DNA of 60,000 nucleotides from Nymphaea colorata (Eukaryota > Streptophyta > Magnoliopsida > Nymphaeales > Nymphaeaceae): positions 7,888,001-7,948,000 of the forward strand of contig NC_045150.1 in assembly GCF_008831285.2 (NCBI RefSeq), in the 5' to 3' direction. The position numbers and the translations under genes are program-made. How positions within the stretch are numbered: position 1 is the stretch's first letter; every line of letters starts with the position of its first letter. Positions 1-11,276 of the stretch are shown here, piece by piece. The notes beneath the pieces were generated by a model. The model did not search any database and was not told where the DNA came from. It saw nothing but the letters and a program-made list of their open reading frames with translations.

Positions 1-555
1 AGTCGGCCGTCCTCCCGTTTTGATCCATGACGTTAAAACAGGAGGCGTGCCCGCCCGTATTGAAGGCGCCATGACCTCGATCTTGCGGAGATCGAGCCAC
101 TACAGATGTTCTCACAGATCCTTCTTGCGAACTTCACCATTAAAAAATTACAAAGGGACACACACAAGTGCGTTCACTCGGTGGGTTCCTCCCTGGTTGG
201 TTGAGTCCAGTTGGAGGCTGATCGGAGCCCCTTTGTCCATTGTACCTTTTTGCTTTTCTTAGTCCTCAAGTTTGCTGACATCCAAGACCTGTCATCATTT
301 CTCCAGTTCCTCAATTATTCACAGATCATAACAGGGAGAGGAGGGCCGGCAAAGTAACATTCTAGACGACGACCTCCACCCACTTGTCTCTTTATTAACT
401 CTCTGCAACCTTGGTAAAATCTAAGGCACAAGATTTTGGTAGTAGATGTGTGGATTTCTTAGTTCGATAAATCCTTCGGCCTTTCATAATATATATATAT
501 ATATATATTCTAACAATTGATTTCTATATATACTAACAATTGATTTCTGGGCCAG
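1..555. other. Sequence upstream of the first visible pectinesterase exon
   Basis: No coding exon could be recognised here. The conserved segment that normally precedes the visible pectinesterase exon (the central PME domain start and the pro-region) is not found in any frame, so the 5' exon or exons lie outside the window or have been lost. The stretch holds a small imperfect hairpin near the start (10-43; arms like CCTCCCGTTTT / AAAACAGGAGG), a short (AT) run at about 489-508, and a directly repeated motif TAACAATTGATTTCT at about 511 and 534. The last bases before 556 end in AG and fit a splice acceptor. Confidence 0.5.
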
Positions 556-689
556 ATACCAAGAAAACTTGAAGGTGGCAAGAAAGAAGTGGAACGTGAT
601 GATCATCGGTGACGGCAAGGGCAAAACGGTAATCACGGGATCAAGAAGCGTTCTTGGTGGATACACCACGTTCCACTCAGCTACGTTCG
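556..689 (+). CDS. Pectinesterase exon (first visible)
   Basis: Encodes YQENLKVARKKWNVMIIGDG and onward to SATF plus one base of the next codon. The acceptor reads GGCCAG before 556 and the donor is TTCG/GTATGT at 690. The first base completes a codon begun in an upstream exon, so the start codon is elsewhere. Joining to 3529 restores Ala (G+CC) and the family-typical run SATFAATGTGFIARDITF. An intron at this place, just after the SATF motif, is common in plant PME genes. Confidence 0.85.
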
Positions 690-3600
690 GTATGTCCCTC
701 CAGATCCTAGCCCCTCTTTTAACTCTAGGGCTCCATGGACGGATTTTCCGGAGGGTTTAGACAAAAAAACCCGTTTGTCATGTTTGGTGGGACTTGAATT
801 CCCAAGGAGCATGACAAATTAGTCGTTTGTCTGAAGCGGACCATCCAATATGCTCGACCCTGGCATTATCGAGTAAAGAAAGGAACCCCCATATGCCTCA
901 TGTGTGGCCTTCTATTCTATTCGAACTACATGGGTGGCCCTAAAACTTTAGGGTAGGAGAGTCATCAACTTAATGATTTTGTGTGTTCTCGGCTCTCAAT
1001 CGAGCATAGTACCTATAAGAATCAAACTGACAACTGAACTTTCACAGAGTTTGGCAGCTCGACCAGCTACACAATGTGTGTTACTCCGATATCATGTGGA
1101 TGAACTGAGTGTCTATGAATCCAAGACGTGGAGGGGTTGGGGGAGAACAATTTTAGCCATTTCTTCTCCATTAAGAGTCTATGGTATCACTTTTTCTTTC
1201 TTTTGCCGACGCCCCACTAAGGCACAAGGGGCCTGAGCTATATATGTGGACCCGAACACGTCTAAGTCCGGCCATACCCACCTTCTGCCCACTACCGGAT
1301 TCGATCGCGACTGTTTCTATACCTGGGCCCATCGGATCTGTAGCTCTTGTGAACTATGGGGCCGGACGTCGGGTCCAGACCTGAATTACGTCTGGTCCGG
1401 ACAGCCCAACCCAACCTCTTGAGATCTACGTCAAAGCAACTTACACAGCTGAGGTGGTCCTGTATCCCCATTTCTCAAAAGAATAGTGGAAGGATCCAAT
1501 AATTTACTTAAGTTTGATACAGGACCAAAAGATACCTAGCGAATTGGATCTTATCCGGTATCATTATCCCAGTATGTGATGATAAGCACCGGCTGCCTCT
1601 AGAGGGGCAGAAATGAGTGGTTAGTATAAGCCCACATTTTTAGGGTTGGCGTGAGTTTTTGTTTCTCCAAAATATTAAAAACTCGGCCTCTGGCGCCTTT
1701 GAGAGAAGTTGAATAGCTTGAGTCCAGGGATTAAGCAGCTTCTCGATCTTCTTCTATAACTTCACCTCTTGGCCTCCAAGCATTTGAGAAGAACTTGGTG
1801 AGTTTGAGTCAAAAGAACCATTTTCTGCCACAAGATCCTAAAATTTGGTGGACGTCCTTCATGCAACCCCACTTGTCAAAGAAACAAAACTAGAGAATCT
1901 CTTCTGGGTAGCGCAATTGGTTGCACCGTGTGGTGCGTATTAACCTCATCTTCGAAAGGTGCTATCCTGATGGTATTGAAGGTTGTCTATAGCCGAGTTT
2001 TTATTTTTATTTTTTTCCTCCATCCCTTACTCTCTTACACGGCTACATGCAAGTATGTCTTGAATTTGACTGACATTTTCGATTTTTTTTTGTCCATTTA
2101 CTTAGTTTGTTATATAATATAGTAAGGGAAACAGTATACTAAAGAATAATGTTCTCCATATGTTTTAAAGAACAATGTGGTTCTATCTTGATTCTAGTGC
2201 AAGAAAATGCCAGTTTGTAGTTTTATTTCATTGGCTGTATGATATAGGAGTCTGAGCATGCTCTCATTTTTTCACATGATTTTTCTGGGCCGCACCGACA
2301 AGTCGAGCAGGGATTTGATTGTTTCCTACCGCGTAAGCTGTCCCCTTTTCCGGTGAAAACCCACAGCGGGCAGAAGCTTAGCTGTCATTCTCTCCGTCGC
2401 TTCTCCCTGAGAACTTTGAAAACTTGTTCTTATTTTATTGATAAAATCTTGGAAAAAGTAAGTGCTAAAAGGTTACGAATCAAAATTCAAAATTTGCATT
2501 TGTTTTACTAAATATTTGATGTTTTCTTTTCGGAAAGAATTCGGAACTCTTGTTGTTTGAAAATTAATGGGCTTCATTTTCTTTTTACATCAATTCATGT
2601 AAATAAAAATGTACCACTAGATTTATGATGCTCGGTTTCTATTAATCGACTTTCTTATAATCGAAAAATACAATTACATCTATTATCTGTATTTAGAGGG
2701 AAATTATACATACACATCGGGTCTAATTAATGTTATAGACACCAATTTTTACTAAATTGATCAAGAAAAAATTCGTCTATATATATATATTATCTGATTA
2801 ATTGATAGAACCAACACGTAGGGGTCCTGAATTAAGTGAAAAGTCAAGAGAGCAAGTCAGTTCTTTACATCTAATAGACAGCTATGAGCCTCTGGCCTTA
2901 TATTAAGTTTGTCAGTCGATTTTTTTTCTCTTGCCTTTATTATCGTTACCTAAAATTGCATGATAATAATCTAAACTAATGATAATAATAATGACATTAT
3001 TGTTATTATAACTGTTATTGATAACATCAATATTAATAACAATGATGATGAAGGTGATAAAACATATACTGATTTATTACTGATCGTAGTTATTGATGCG
3101 TATCGAATCTTTCACTTTAAACTGTTAAATTAAGAACTTATTATAGGTTATGAATGTATAATCAGTATCGCACGCAATAATTGATTCATTGTTGTATTGT
3201 TTCTTTTACGATCTTATTTTAATAACTTCTCTATTGTCATTAATTGGTCAATGGGGTCGCTAAGCATGTTTATCGCATACCATTGATTAGTTTGCCGTCA
3301 TATAAACCAATTGAGATCTCGACGTCAAGCCAATATCAAACTCTTATAAAGGCCAACTCGATGATTTTAAAGCAGCCGTGGAGTCAAATCAACTAAAATC
3401 CAAGAAAAATAATGATCAAGAAGTTGGATTTCATCATGATCTTATGATCTTGGTTGATATCTCTTGGCTTGGTGGTGTTTTTTGTTTTGGCTCCGCCGTT
3501 ACTTACAAGCTCAATTTTGTCTCTGCAGCCGCAACCGGCACCGGATTCATTGCCCGGGACATCACGTTCGAGAACACCGCCGGCCCCCAAAACCACCAAG

Positions 3601-4226
3601 CCGTCGCTCTCCGCATCGGCGCCGATCACGCCGTCGTGTATCGTTGCGCCATTATCGGCTACCAAGACACGCTGTACGTCCACTCGCAGCGGCAGTTCTA
3701 CCGGGAATGCGACATCTACGGCAGCGTCGACTTCATCTTCGGCAACGCCGCCGTGGTGATACAGAACTGCAGCATCTACGCCAGAAAGCCCATGGAAAAC
3801 CAGAAGAACACGATCACCGCTCAAAATCGCAAAGACCCAAATCAAAACACAGGAATCTCTATACACATGTCTCAGATTCGACCAGCAGAGGACCTGGTTC
3901 CATTCAAAGGCAAAGTGCCGACCTATCTCGGCCGGCCATGGAAGTTATATTCTCGTGTGGTTTACATGTTGAGTTACATGGATGATCATATAAACCCCGA
4001 GGGCTGGCTGCCATGGAGCGGCACCTTTGCATTGGATACGCTGTATTATGGGGAGTACATGAACTACGGCCCTGGAGCTGCCGTGGGGAAGAGGGTGCAG
4101 TGGCCGGGGTACAGGGTCATCACGAGTCCAGAAGAAGCCAGCAAGTTCACTGTAGCTCAGTTCATCTATGGATCCTCTTGGCTTCCATCTACCGGAGTTG
4201 CTTTTTTGGCTGGTCTGACTCAATGA
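556..4226 (+). CDS. Pectin methylesterase (pectinesterase), 3' part of gene, two exons visible
   Basis: Hydrolyses methyl esters of cell-wall homogalacturonan; acts in the apoplast. Joined exons 556-689 and 3529-4226 encode 276 C-terminal residues. Counting from Tyr at 557: IIGDGKGKTVITGSRSV (16-32) and TTFHSATF lead into GFIARDITFENTAGP (50-64). The active site is intact: Gln68 (QAVAL), Gln90-Asp91 (GYQDTLY), Asp112 (SVDFIFGN), and Arg180/Trp182 (LGRPW). The spacings 68-90-91-112-180-182 equal those I know for the carrot enzyme (113-135-136-157-225-227). The C-terminus (WLPSTGVAFLAGL) is the usual family end, so nothing is missing there. The 5' half (pro-region or signal peptide and first PME strands) is not in the window, so the gene is partial at its 5' side; I cannot say whether a functional first exon exists. 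A short C-terminal extension (TQ) follows. No frameshift or internal stop is present in the visible exons. Confidence 0.9.
690..3528 (+). other. Intron of the pectinesterase gene (2839 bp)
   Basis: Borders are GTATGT at 690 and TTTTGTCTCTGCAG ending at 3528; phase 1. It is long for a PME intron. The first 1.9 kb has mixed composition without recognisable genes. A weak RNA polymerase III-like segment sits at 1905-1965. From about 2400 the DNA is strongly AT-rich, with ATA/AAT-rich stretches around 2980-3060. No mobile-element protein is seen. Confidence 0.75.
3529..4226 (+). CDS. Pectinesterase terminal exon
   Basis: 232 codons including the TGA at 4224-4226. It carries the main catalytic motifs QAVAL, GYQDTLY, SVDFIFGN and LGRPW in order. 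An open frame continues upstream to 3378, but that part is intronic: the PME similarity starts exactly after the AG at 3527-3528. The 5' half of the exon is clearly GC-rich compared with its AT-rich surroundings, as expected for coding DNA. Confidence 0.9.
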
Positions 4227-4357
4227 GAAAGCGAACTTGAGGTCTTTACTAGGCTTAGAAATCCTCTTGAAGCACTTGCTTGCCCTCATAGCTCTCTCAT
4301 TTTTTGTGAAAGATCTAAAATAACGGGGTGAAATCATTGGTGGGTTTGTGGGTGGTG

Positions 4358-4363
4358 AATAAA
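4358..4363 (+). terminator. Candidate poly(A) signal of the pectinesterase gene
   Basis: AATAAA 132 bp after the stop codon, followed by T-rich, TGTA-containing sequence at 4407-4470. This fits a plant 3' end region; the cleavage site itself cannot be seen. Confidence 0.45.
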
Positions 4364-4559
4364 AGTGTACAGAGAGGAGAAACTATAGGTTACAGCTTTT
4401 TAGAAGGTTCAATTATGTAACTCCATACACGTAAAACTCTTGTACTCAGGTCTTTTGCTATTATTAAACCTATTTGTCGACATATATGTGAAAAAGATTG
4501 CAGCGGCTTACTTAGCTCTTACGGATGCGAGGGATCTCAGCATGCATGCACTACCCATC

Positions 4560-4677
4560 ATCATCTACACAATGCTTCTCATTTTACTGACACTGAGACA
4601 GAAGCGTCAATAAAGATGTAATTTTTTACTGACACTTGTTTTTTCATGCGTCAATAAATACCCATTCTTTTGTAGTG
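4560..4677 (-). mobile_element. CACTA-type element terminus (fragment)
   Basis: On the minus strand the segment begins at 4677 with CACTACAAAAGAATGGG, the hallmark end of CACTA (CMC) DNA transposons. It is followed by subterminal motifs around 4570-4660 that alternate TTACTGACACTTG and GCGTCAATAAA, as in CACTA subterminal repeats. Only this end is recognisable; no transposase or matching opposite end was found, so it is a relic or a very short non-autonomous copy. Confidence 0.5.
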
Positions 4678-5591
4678 GTGCCGTCATGCCGATGAATCCA
4701 TTATATATATACTATGGGCCTGTACTACTTACCAGACGGTTCTTTCTACAAGTAGTAGTAGTAGTTGGAGCTTTAGTATGTTATTCATGGAATCTTCCAC
4801 GCATCAGCTTGAAAAATAGGCATGTTACGATTGCCATTATAATAAAAAAGAAGGTTCTTCGTATACAAAAATTGGATCATCTCAACTACTTTCTCCACGT
4901 TATCTCTCTTTTTGTGACTCACTGCCCACTTCACCTCATATGATTCTTTTGATTAACACATAAGCAGATGTACAAGTGACTGCTAAACAATATGATTATC
5001 ATTAACAAAAATTAAGTATCTGACAGGTATATGCCCAATTTAGTTTAGGGATCTTTCGTTTCTTTCAAAAAGGTGTCATCTTTTTCACCTTTTTCCATAA
5101 GAAAAGTAATTTTAATATTTTTTTCAGCGGGTACGTGCGTCTAACGAGAAAAGGGGATTTTATTGCTGAAAGTTCAGGAGAAAAAGCAAAGCCTTAATTA
5201 CGATAGATACAAGGGAAGGACGTATAAGCCATGGCGGACAGGGACGCCAAGTCCAAACTCGCTTCCTCCGTGTGGGTCCCACAATACAGAAACAAAAACC
5301 ACACCTTTTAAATATGATATTTAAAGTATTTTTTGTTAAATCTAATCTTAACAACCTTAAGATGCAAAGTATGTATTAAATTGATCATTTTTTTAGTTTT
5401 TAATAGTGTTTATATAATAAACAAAAATGAATGGCTTTCGTAGCATCAACATTTTAATAACAAAAAATCAACAGTTTTCGTAAAAAAGGTTTTAAATAAA
5501 ATAGTTTTTATACATATATTAAGATGTTTATATGTTATTAAAAATATAAAATAATTTTGTCACCAAAACTTAAAACGTCTACTTTTATCCT
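4678..5591. other. Intergenic, AT-rich, no gene seen
   Basis: Contains only short unsupported frames. The part from 5340 to 5580 is very AT-rich. Nothing else recognised. Confidence 0.4.
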
Positions 5592-5665
5592 AACTCAAAT
5601 GTCTTGCTTTCAGCACAATATATATGGAAACTCAAATGTCTTGCTTTCAGCACAATATATATGGA
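5592..5665. repeat. 37-bp exact tandem duplication
   Basis: A unit beginning AACTCAAATGTCTTGCTTTC and ending ATATATATGGA occurs twice back to back (starts at 5592 and 5629) without mismatches, which suggests a recent local duplication. Confidence 0.9.
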
Positions 5666-6660
5666 AAACATTCTTCATGTGAGATGACATGAGATTTGAC
5701 AAAGCACATGGGGAACACATCGACGTTTACTGCATCGTACGCTCCATGTGGCTCCAAGCACGGCCTGTCTTTTCCTCGCCCGCTAATTGGCACCAGTCAT
5801 GGCTACCTGCCTCTATCAGCCATAGCCCGAAACACACGGTAACTATGAACATAATTGTTTGATAATTTGTGAGCCTAAAAAAAAAGTTCATCAACTCATA
5901 CTTTAAGTTAGATTACATGGGCTTAAAAGGATAAAAGCAGTACCAATCCTAACTTTTTCCAAGAGGCATAGTTTTGTTCATATTGCATTCAATCTTACAG
6001 TAAGGAGTGGTAACAGCCAGAACAGAACCAGAAAAAATATTTATTTTTGTATTGACATTTTAGAGAAATTTCTCTCATTTATATATTGATGCTTCTTAAA
6101 AATAGATGGCTTAAACTTTAATAGATCTTCACAAACCAGAATGGAAGCAAGGGGGACGGACAAATCTGACGACTCCATGGCCAACAGATGGAACAGACGG
6201 CTGCACACCCTGAATATGACATATCCAATTAGTGGTAAAAGAAAAAACAAAGGAAAGAAAAATAAGAGCTAGCTGCCCTGAGCTAGCTACGATGACGACA
6301 AGAGAAAGGCAGCCAAGCCAGCTGCGACGCAACTCCTGGACCGCCCACCACAAGAAATTAAAGTAACAAGTTTGGAATCCATTTCTTTGATTCAAAATTT
6401 TGTTCATACTCGCTCAACTTTACTTGTGCAGTTAAGCAGATTGTTCAATTACCCGTGTATTAAAAAAAGATTGGTGCTTAAACTTTGATGGGCTAGCAAA
6501 CAATCAACGTATTGAATTGAAAATCTATGAACCCGCTAGCTAGCTAATTCATGCTGCTGTGATTTTTCGTCTTCAAAAAGTTGAGAGTATAAACTACTGG
6601 ATGAAATAAGTTATTAAAGGCAGCAAGATGATCAGCATGACAACCATAAGCAGCCGGGAA
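5666..6660. other. Intergenic, no gene seen
   Basis: Low-complexity AT-rich sequence with a short moderately GC-rich patch at 5700-5840. Open frames on the minus strand at 6041-6407 overlap one another and match nothing I recognise. Confidence 0.4.
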
Positions 6661-6665
6661 GCCAT

Positions 6666-6835
6666 ACGGTGAGTGGTGTGGGCAATTGCCCGCACCAGCT
6701 TTGCGAAGTTTAGTTCTTTTTATATTAACAATTTGATATATTTTAGTGTTTATATACATATATATAGGTGCCCTTAAAAGCATAAAGCTTGTTGAATTAG
6801 TGCCCACACCAGTCAAAATTTCTGACTTTGTTAGT
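6666..6835. mobile_element. Short palindrome-bearing MITE-like element, copy 1
   Basis: Shares with the 11.7-kb, 18.0-kb and 50.6-kb loci the palindrome whose left arm is GGTGTGGGCA (6675-6696). It also has the AT-rich interior typical of the 11.7-kb copy (TTTGATATATTTTAGTG) and an end near TCAAAATTTCTGACTTTG that parallels the ATTTCTGGCC end of that copy. Confidence 0.45.
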
Positions 6836-9430
6836 GAGGAGCATAAGTAGTTTAATTGGGTAGCCTTTACAAAGTGTAATTTGCAATATGCATATGCATC
6901 CTGCTATTGATAGTATTGTTGATTTCTCTTTCTTTTTTCAAAAAGATCCAATGAAGTAAAAAAAAAGGGTCATTTAAGTGTTGCTTAGCAATAACGCAGT
7001 GTTTCATGAATTTGTTCCAATTTGACAGATTCATAACACCTTTTCTAAGATAAAACGAATCAAATGTAAACTGTTGTGACAAGTTGTTGGTTTTGGGTTG
7101 ATCTTTCATGAAGGTGTATTATCCTTCCCCATTCTTTTGTTACATATTGGAAAAAGGTGAGGGCAGCTTCTATTCAGAAAAAAAAATAATAATAATAAAG
7201 ATCTAGCAAATTTTGAAAACAATTTAGGCGACAAATTTTGGAAAAAAGAAACCCAACAACATTAGTTCTCAAATGCGTTAATTTTATATAATTTCATGAA
7301 TTGTTGTATCAGTGGGAAAAAAAGTTACTAGCAGATTGTGACTAGATATTCTTTAAAAAGTTACAACCAGATTCCTAATATATGCTCTTTGTTATGATGC
7401 ATTTGGGAAAATGTCACCTTCGGCCAAAAGTGAAAAGAGACTTGCCGTACTTTATAGCGAAACCAAAAGGAACTAAGAAAGCCATATCTATCTGCAATTT
7501 AAGCTATTATATGGAGGGATTTATGAAAATAACTGGATTGTGGCTAACGAGCATAAATAAATACTTATTGTATTATTCCACATGCCTAAACAAACAATTG
7601 ATTAAACTAATTTATACAGATTTATTAGAAGTTGGTAAAAAACCAATTGAGCGTCAACAGCTAGCACCCAGCAAGGAAAACCATGACAGCAAAAGCAGTG
7701 GTCACTCTTACTTCCAAGGGGCCCATGTCCCTAGTTTTCCTGAACAAGATTCACTTTTTTCCAAGGCCTTGTGGTGAGAGGCTGCACCCAAACCCATGCA
7801 ACAATATGATATCTAGCAGACGTTGGATTCAGCAGCATAGTAAAATGTGCAACTCTCGTAGTATGTAAAATTTTGTAAATATGACCTGAAGATAAAGATT
7901 GAAGCAATTCATACAACACCTTAAAAAGTGTTTTACAAATCTGCCTCAACCTTTTGGGGTAGATGTACGAAACAGTTACAAATTATTTTATTTGTTGTAT
8001 AGACGTTGATCTCATGCTTCGCATCTAGATTCAAATTCATTAGTAATTTGGTCATAATAGAAATAAAACTTGGGGTATGTTTAAGAACACTGTTACTGTT
8101 TCATGCATCTACTTTAGAAAGTGGGGTAGATTCATGAAACACTTTTTAAAGTGTTCAATAAATTTAATCAAAGTTACAGTAATATAATGTTACTGTTTTC
8201 CAACAACCTCATAGTGTCGATGACACTTGGTACTGATGGCATTCGTTATAGTGGCAAATCATGACAACAGATCATTGGCAAGTCAATTTGTGAATGAGAT
8301 ATATAATGACATCGTGCCCTCCACTTTGGTGATAGACCGTCTCCAATTAGGAGCACTAATGGACGAAAGCAACAAGAGATGAGGATGTAAGATTCTTTCC
8401 ATTTTCCAAGATGTGACTTGACAGGCGAACCTTCTTATGGGAAACCTGTTTGTTTATTATACGTTCTATGATGAGGTTTTGCCTAACTCAAAAATGACGT
8501 ATGCCCATGTCATCTATAGTAATTGAAGAGGAGAAATTTTGTAAAAGAGTCCATTTGTCATTTGATTGGTAAACCAAACTGTTATAAAAAATAACATTCT
8601 ACCTGTTCATCACAGGTTATTATTATCGAAAGCAGATCCTGTACTTTATGAAAATCGGATAGGGACTCTTTCAGCCGAGCAATGAGCCTACCAAAATTAG
8701 AGGTTATCGTTAATTTAAGTTTTAGTTATGCAATTAAGCAACTAAAATATATTATCAACAAATTCACACATTTAGTGCTTATAAGTTTAACTGAGCACTT
8801 TAACCACAGCCAAAAAATGCTAGTAGGTGATTAACCATAGTCAAATTAAAGAGCTTTTCCTTTATAGGCATCAAAATTAATTAGTGAGATGATGACTTGT
8901 TTCTTTAGTAACAGTGGAAAGTTGTGAAAGAAAAAAAACCCAACTTCATTCACAAAATGAAGTAAAATCTTATCCATCATTTTGGTAAACCCTAATAGGT
9001 ACATGTGTGCGTTTAACAATATCAAAGAGCAAAGTGTCTTGCTGATTATTGCAAAATACAACTTAAGTAATGCGTACATGCTTGAATCGCCAACAAATCC
9101 AGCCATGATTGAAGGTTTGGTCTGACTCACCCCCAACTCGGCCTGACTTACCCCTGACTCGTCCTGATTTACCCAAAATTGCCTGATTCAACTGCAGTAA
9201 AAATGCATTATGGTTATTTAAATACTCAACCGAATCAACGAGTAAACTCGCTGACCCAGTTATCCGTCAATCCGAGTCCGAGTAATGGGTTTACCAACTA
9301 TGACTTTTATTCTCACATTCATTGACACCAAAACCAAGATTAAGACCAGATCTTGGTTGTTTTTTAAGAAATTTTTGCTCTATCCACTGCTAGATCTCAT
9401 TACAAATTCACTTAGGCTCCAAAAACTCTC
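6836..9430. other. Intergenic, no gene seen; contains a MITE-like patch
   Basis: AT-rich. The longest frame (7382-7777, +, 131 codons) has low-complexity composition and no recognisable domain. At about 7900-8160 there is an element-like patch with repeated phrases such as TAGATTCATGAAACAC and AAAGTGTT, in direct and inverted order, also found near 38.1-38.4 kb and 55.4-55.5 kb. A short (CT) run lies at 9428-9444. Confidence 0.4.
7900..8165. mobile_element. MITE-like repeat, GATTCATGAAACACT family, copy 1
   Basis: Several inverted phrases (AACACCTTAAAAAGTGTT; GTTTCATGCATCTACTTTAG; GTAGATTCATGAAACACTTT) recur in direct and inverted order. Similar phrases occur at 38.04-38.41 kb and 55.40-55.52 kb. 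The ends are not sharply defined, so the limits are approximate. Confidence 0.4.
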
Positions 9431-9505
9431 TCTCTCTCTCTCTCTTGATGTTACTGAAACCAACTCCCAGCCACTAGCTGCAGAACCTGATCATAGTCAT
9501 CCATG

Positions 9506-9789
9506 CTAGGCAATTCTAGATGGCCCATGTTCTTGTCATTGAGGAAGCTTCTAATTATTTGAGATTTGAAATCCATGGATTTGATGTAAATCTTAGTTGG
9601 CATGGCATGTTTTTGTGATGTGACAAAAGATATACGGTAAAACCCGTAGTTCATCAAAATTACTTTGGATCTTAGACTAGACCTAAGATCCACACTTAAA
9701 ATCTCTATTTTTACGTTTTTGCATGATTTAAAATTGAAAGGGGAGGGTCTGATCTTGAGGATTTTAGATCAGGGGCAATTAAATGCCTC
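9506..9789. mobile_element. TIR element of the AAATGCCTC family, abutting a second copy
   Basis: Ends at 9789 with CAATTAAATGCCTCT, the complement of the terminal sequence of the neighbouring element. The interior is rich in TTTGAGATTTGAAATC and CTTAGATC phrases. The left end is uncertain (around 9506). Confidence 0.4.
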
Positions 9790-10052
9790 TTAGAGGCGTA
9801 TTTGATAGACTTGAATCTCAAATCAAAGGATGATTTGAAATCTTATTTACATAAGACCCAAAGTTCAAACAAACACCTGGTTTCACAACTATTTTTACTG
9901 TTAAAAAAAGATTTGAGATCCTCATGATATAGTAAAAGCCTCAGATTTGAGGTCGATGAGAGGGCGTCTGACTGCAAATCCTCGGACCTGAAATCCACAG
10001 TTATCTCAAATCAGCTCGGATCTCATGTCCTAAGTAGACAAATGCCTCCTAA
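9790..10052. mobile_element. MITE with about 20-bp terminal inverted repeats
   Basis: Left end TTAGAGGCGTATTTGATAGA and right end (read as complement) TTAGGAGGCATTTGTCTACT match apart from one insertion and a few substitutions. The 263-bp interior contains repeated AAATCTGAGG and ATTTGAGATC phrases and no reading frame. Size and structure fit a non-autonomous DNA transposon; related copies lie at about 17.16-17.41 and 17.62-17.84 kb. Confidence 0.6.
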
Positions 10053-10357
10053 ATGATGAGAAAATTGCTAGGAGAGAAAATTTTGTTATGTTTTATTTTC
10101 ATATTAAAACTCTATTGCATCCAAACACATCAAAACAAGGTTTTTGAAAACCAATTTTTTGGCCCTTGCAATCCACACAGGGCCTTAGTCATGTGGCGCC
10201 TAAAAGTTAACAATCAATTAACGGTTGGCTATTACATCATTCCAATTATGATAAATTGGATTTTTTGTCAAAAAAAATGCCCTAAGTGAGGAAACAAGTA
10301 GAATCTGGATTTCTTTATACGAATAAAACGTACTACGGGATGAAGAGGCTTCATTCG
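10053..10357. other. Intergenic, no gene seen
   Basis: AT-rich, with one 78-codon frame that matches nothing. Confidence 0.4.
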
Positions 10358-11276
10358 GATGTGGAGGAACACTAGCGTTTGCTTCTCCAAATTTGGGTGT
10401 GATTTTGGAACATGGCTAATATTCTTTGGATCCAAGCCAAAATGGCTTAATTAGGACAAGGCATTGAATTGCTTTGGAAGCATTAAATGTGTTTGATGGG
10501 GATTTAGAACCCTTGGCTCGAGTACGGAGAAACACTAGCCTGTGCTTCTCCAAAGTTGGCTGCACGAGATTTTGGATCACTAATGGTTGGATTTAAGCCA
10601 AAATGGCTTAATTAGGACAAAGAGATTGAATTTCTTTGGAAGCATAAAGTGTGTTTGATGGGGATTTAGAATCCTTAGCTCGAGTACGGAGAAACGCTAG
10701 CTTGTGCTTCTCCAAAGTTGGCTGCACGAGATTTTGGATCACTAATGGTTGGATTTAAGCCAAAATGGCTTAATTAGGACAAAGAAATTGAATTTCTTTG
10801 GAAGCATAAAGTGTGTTTGATGGGGATTTAGAATCCTTAGCTCGAGTACGGAGAAACGCTAGCTTGTGCTTCTCCAAAGTTGGCTGCACGAGATTTTGGA
10901 TCACTAATGGTTGGATTTAAGCCAAAATGGCTTAATTAGGACAAAGAAATTGAATTTCTTTGGAAGCATAAAGTGTGTTTGATGGGGATTTAGAATCCTT
11001 AGCTCGAGTACGGAGAAACACTAGCTTGTGCTTCTCCAAAGTTGGCTGCACGGGATTTTGGAACATCACTAATGGTTGGATTTAAGCCAAAATGGCTTGA
11101 TTAGGACAAAGAGATTGAATTTCTTTGGAAGCATAAAGTGTGTTTGATGGGGATTTAGAATCCTTAGCTCGAGTACGGAGAAACACTAGCTTGTGCTTCT
11201 CCAAAGTTGGCTGCACGGGATTTTGGAACATCACTAATGTTTGGATTTAAGCCAAAATGACTTAATTAGGACAAAA
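10358..11276. repeat. Satellite-like tandem array, 162-bp monomer, nearly 6 copies
   Basis: The anchor GCTTCTCCAA recurs at 10381, 10544, 10706, 10868, 11030 and 11194, giving periods of 163, 162, 162, 162 and 164. Each monomer contains GGATTTAAGCCAAAATGGCT, whose TAAGCCA/TGGCTTA arms form a small palindrome, and GTGTGTTTGATGGGGATTTA. The central monomers are nearly identical; the first is the most diverged and the last is truncated. Two late monomers share a GAACATCACTAATG variant, which suggests recent spread by unequal exchange. No open frame is conserved across monomers. Confidence 0.95.

Noticed and set aside
3393-3985. Overlapping long frames in other phases across the pectinesterase exon
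   Set aside because: Shadows of the GC-rich coding exon; only one frame carries the family motifs.
7382-7777. 131-codon plus-strand frame
   Set aside because: Lys/Tyr/Leu-rich composition expected from AT-rich DNA; no family motif.
10358-11276. CRISPR-like array
   Set aside because: Repeats are adjacent 162-bp monomers without spacers, in plant nuclear DNA.
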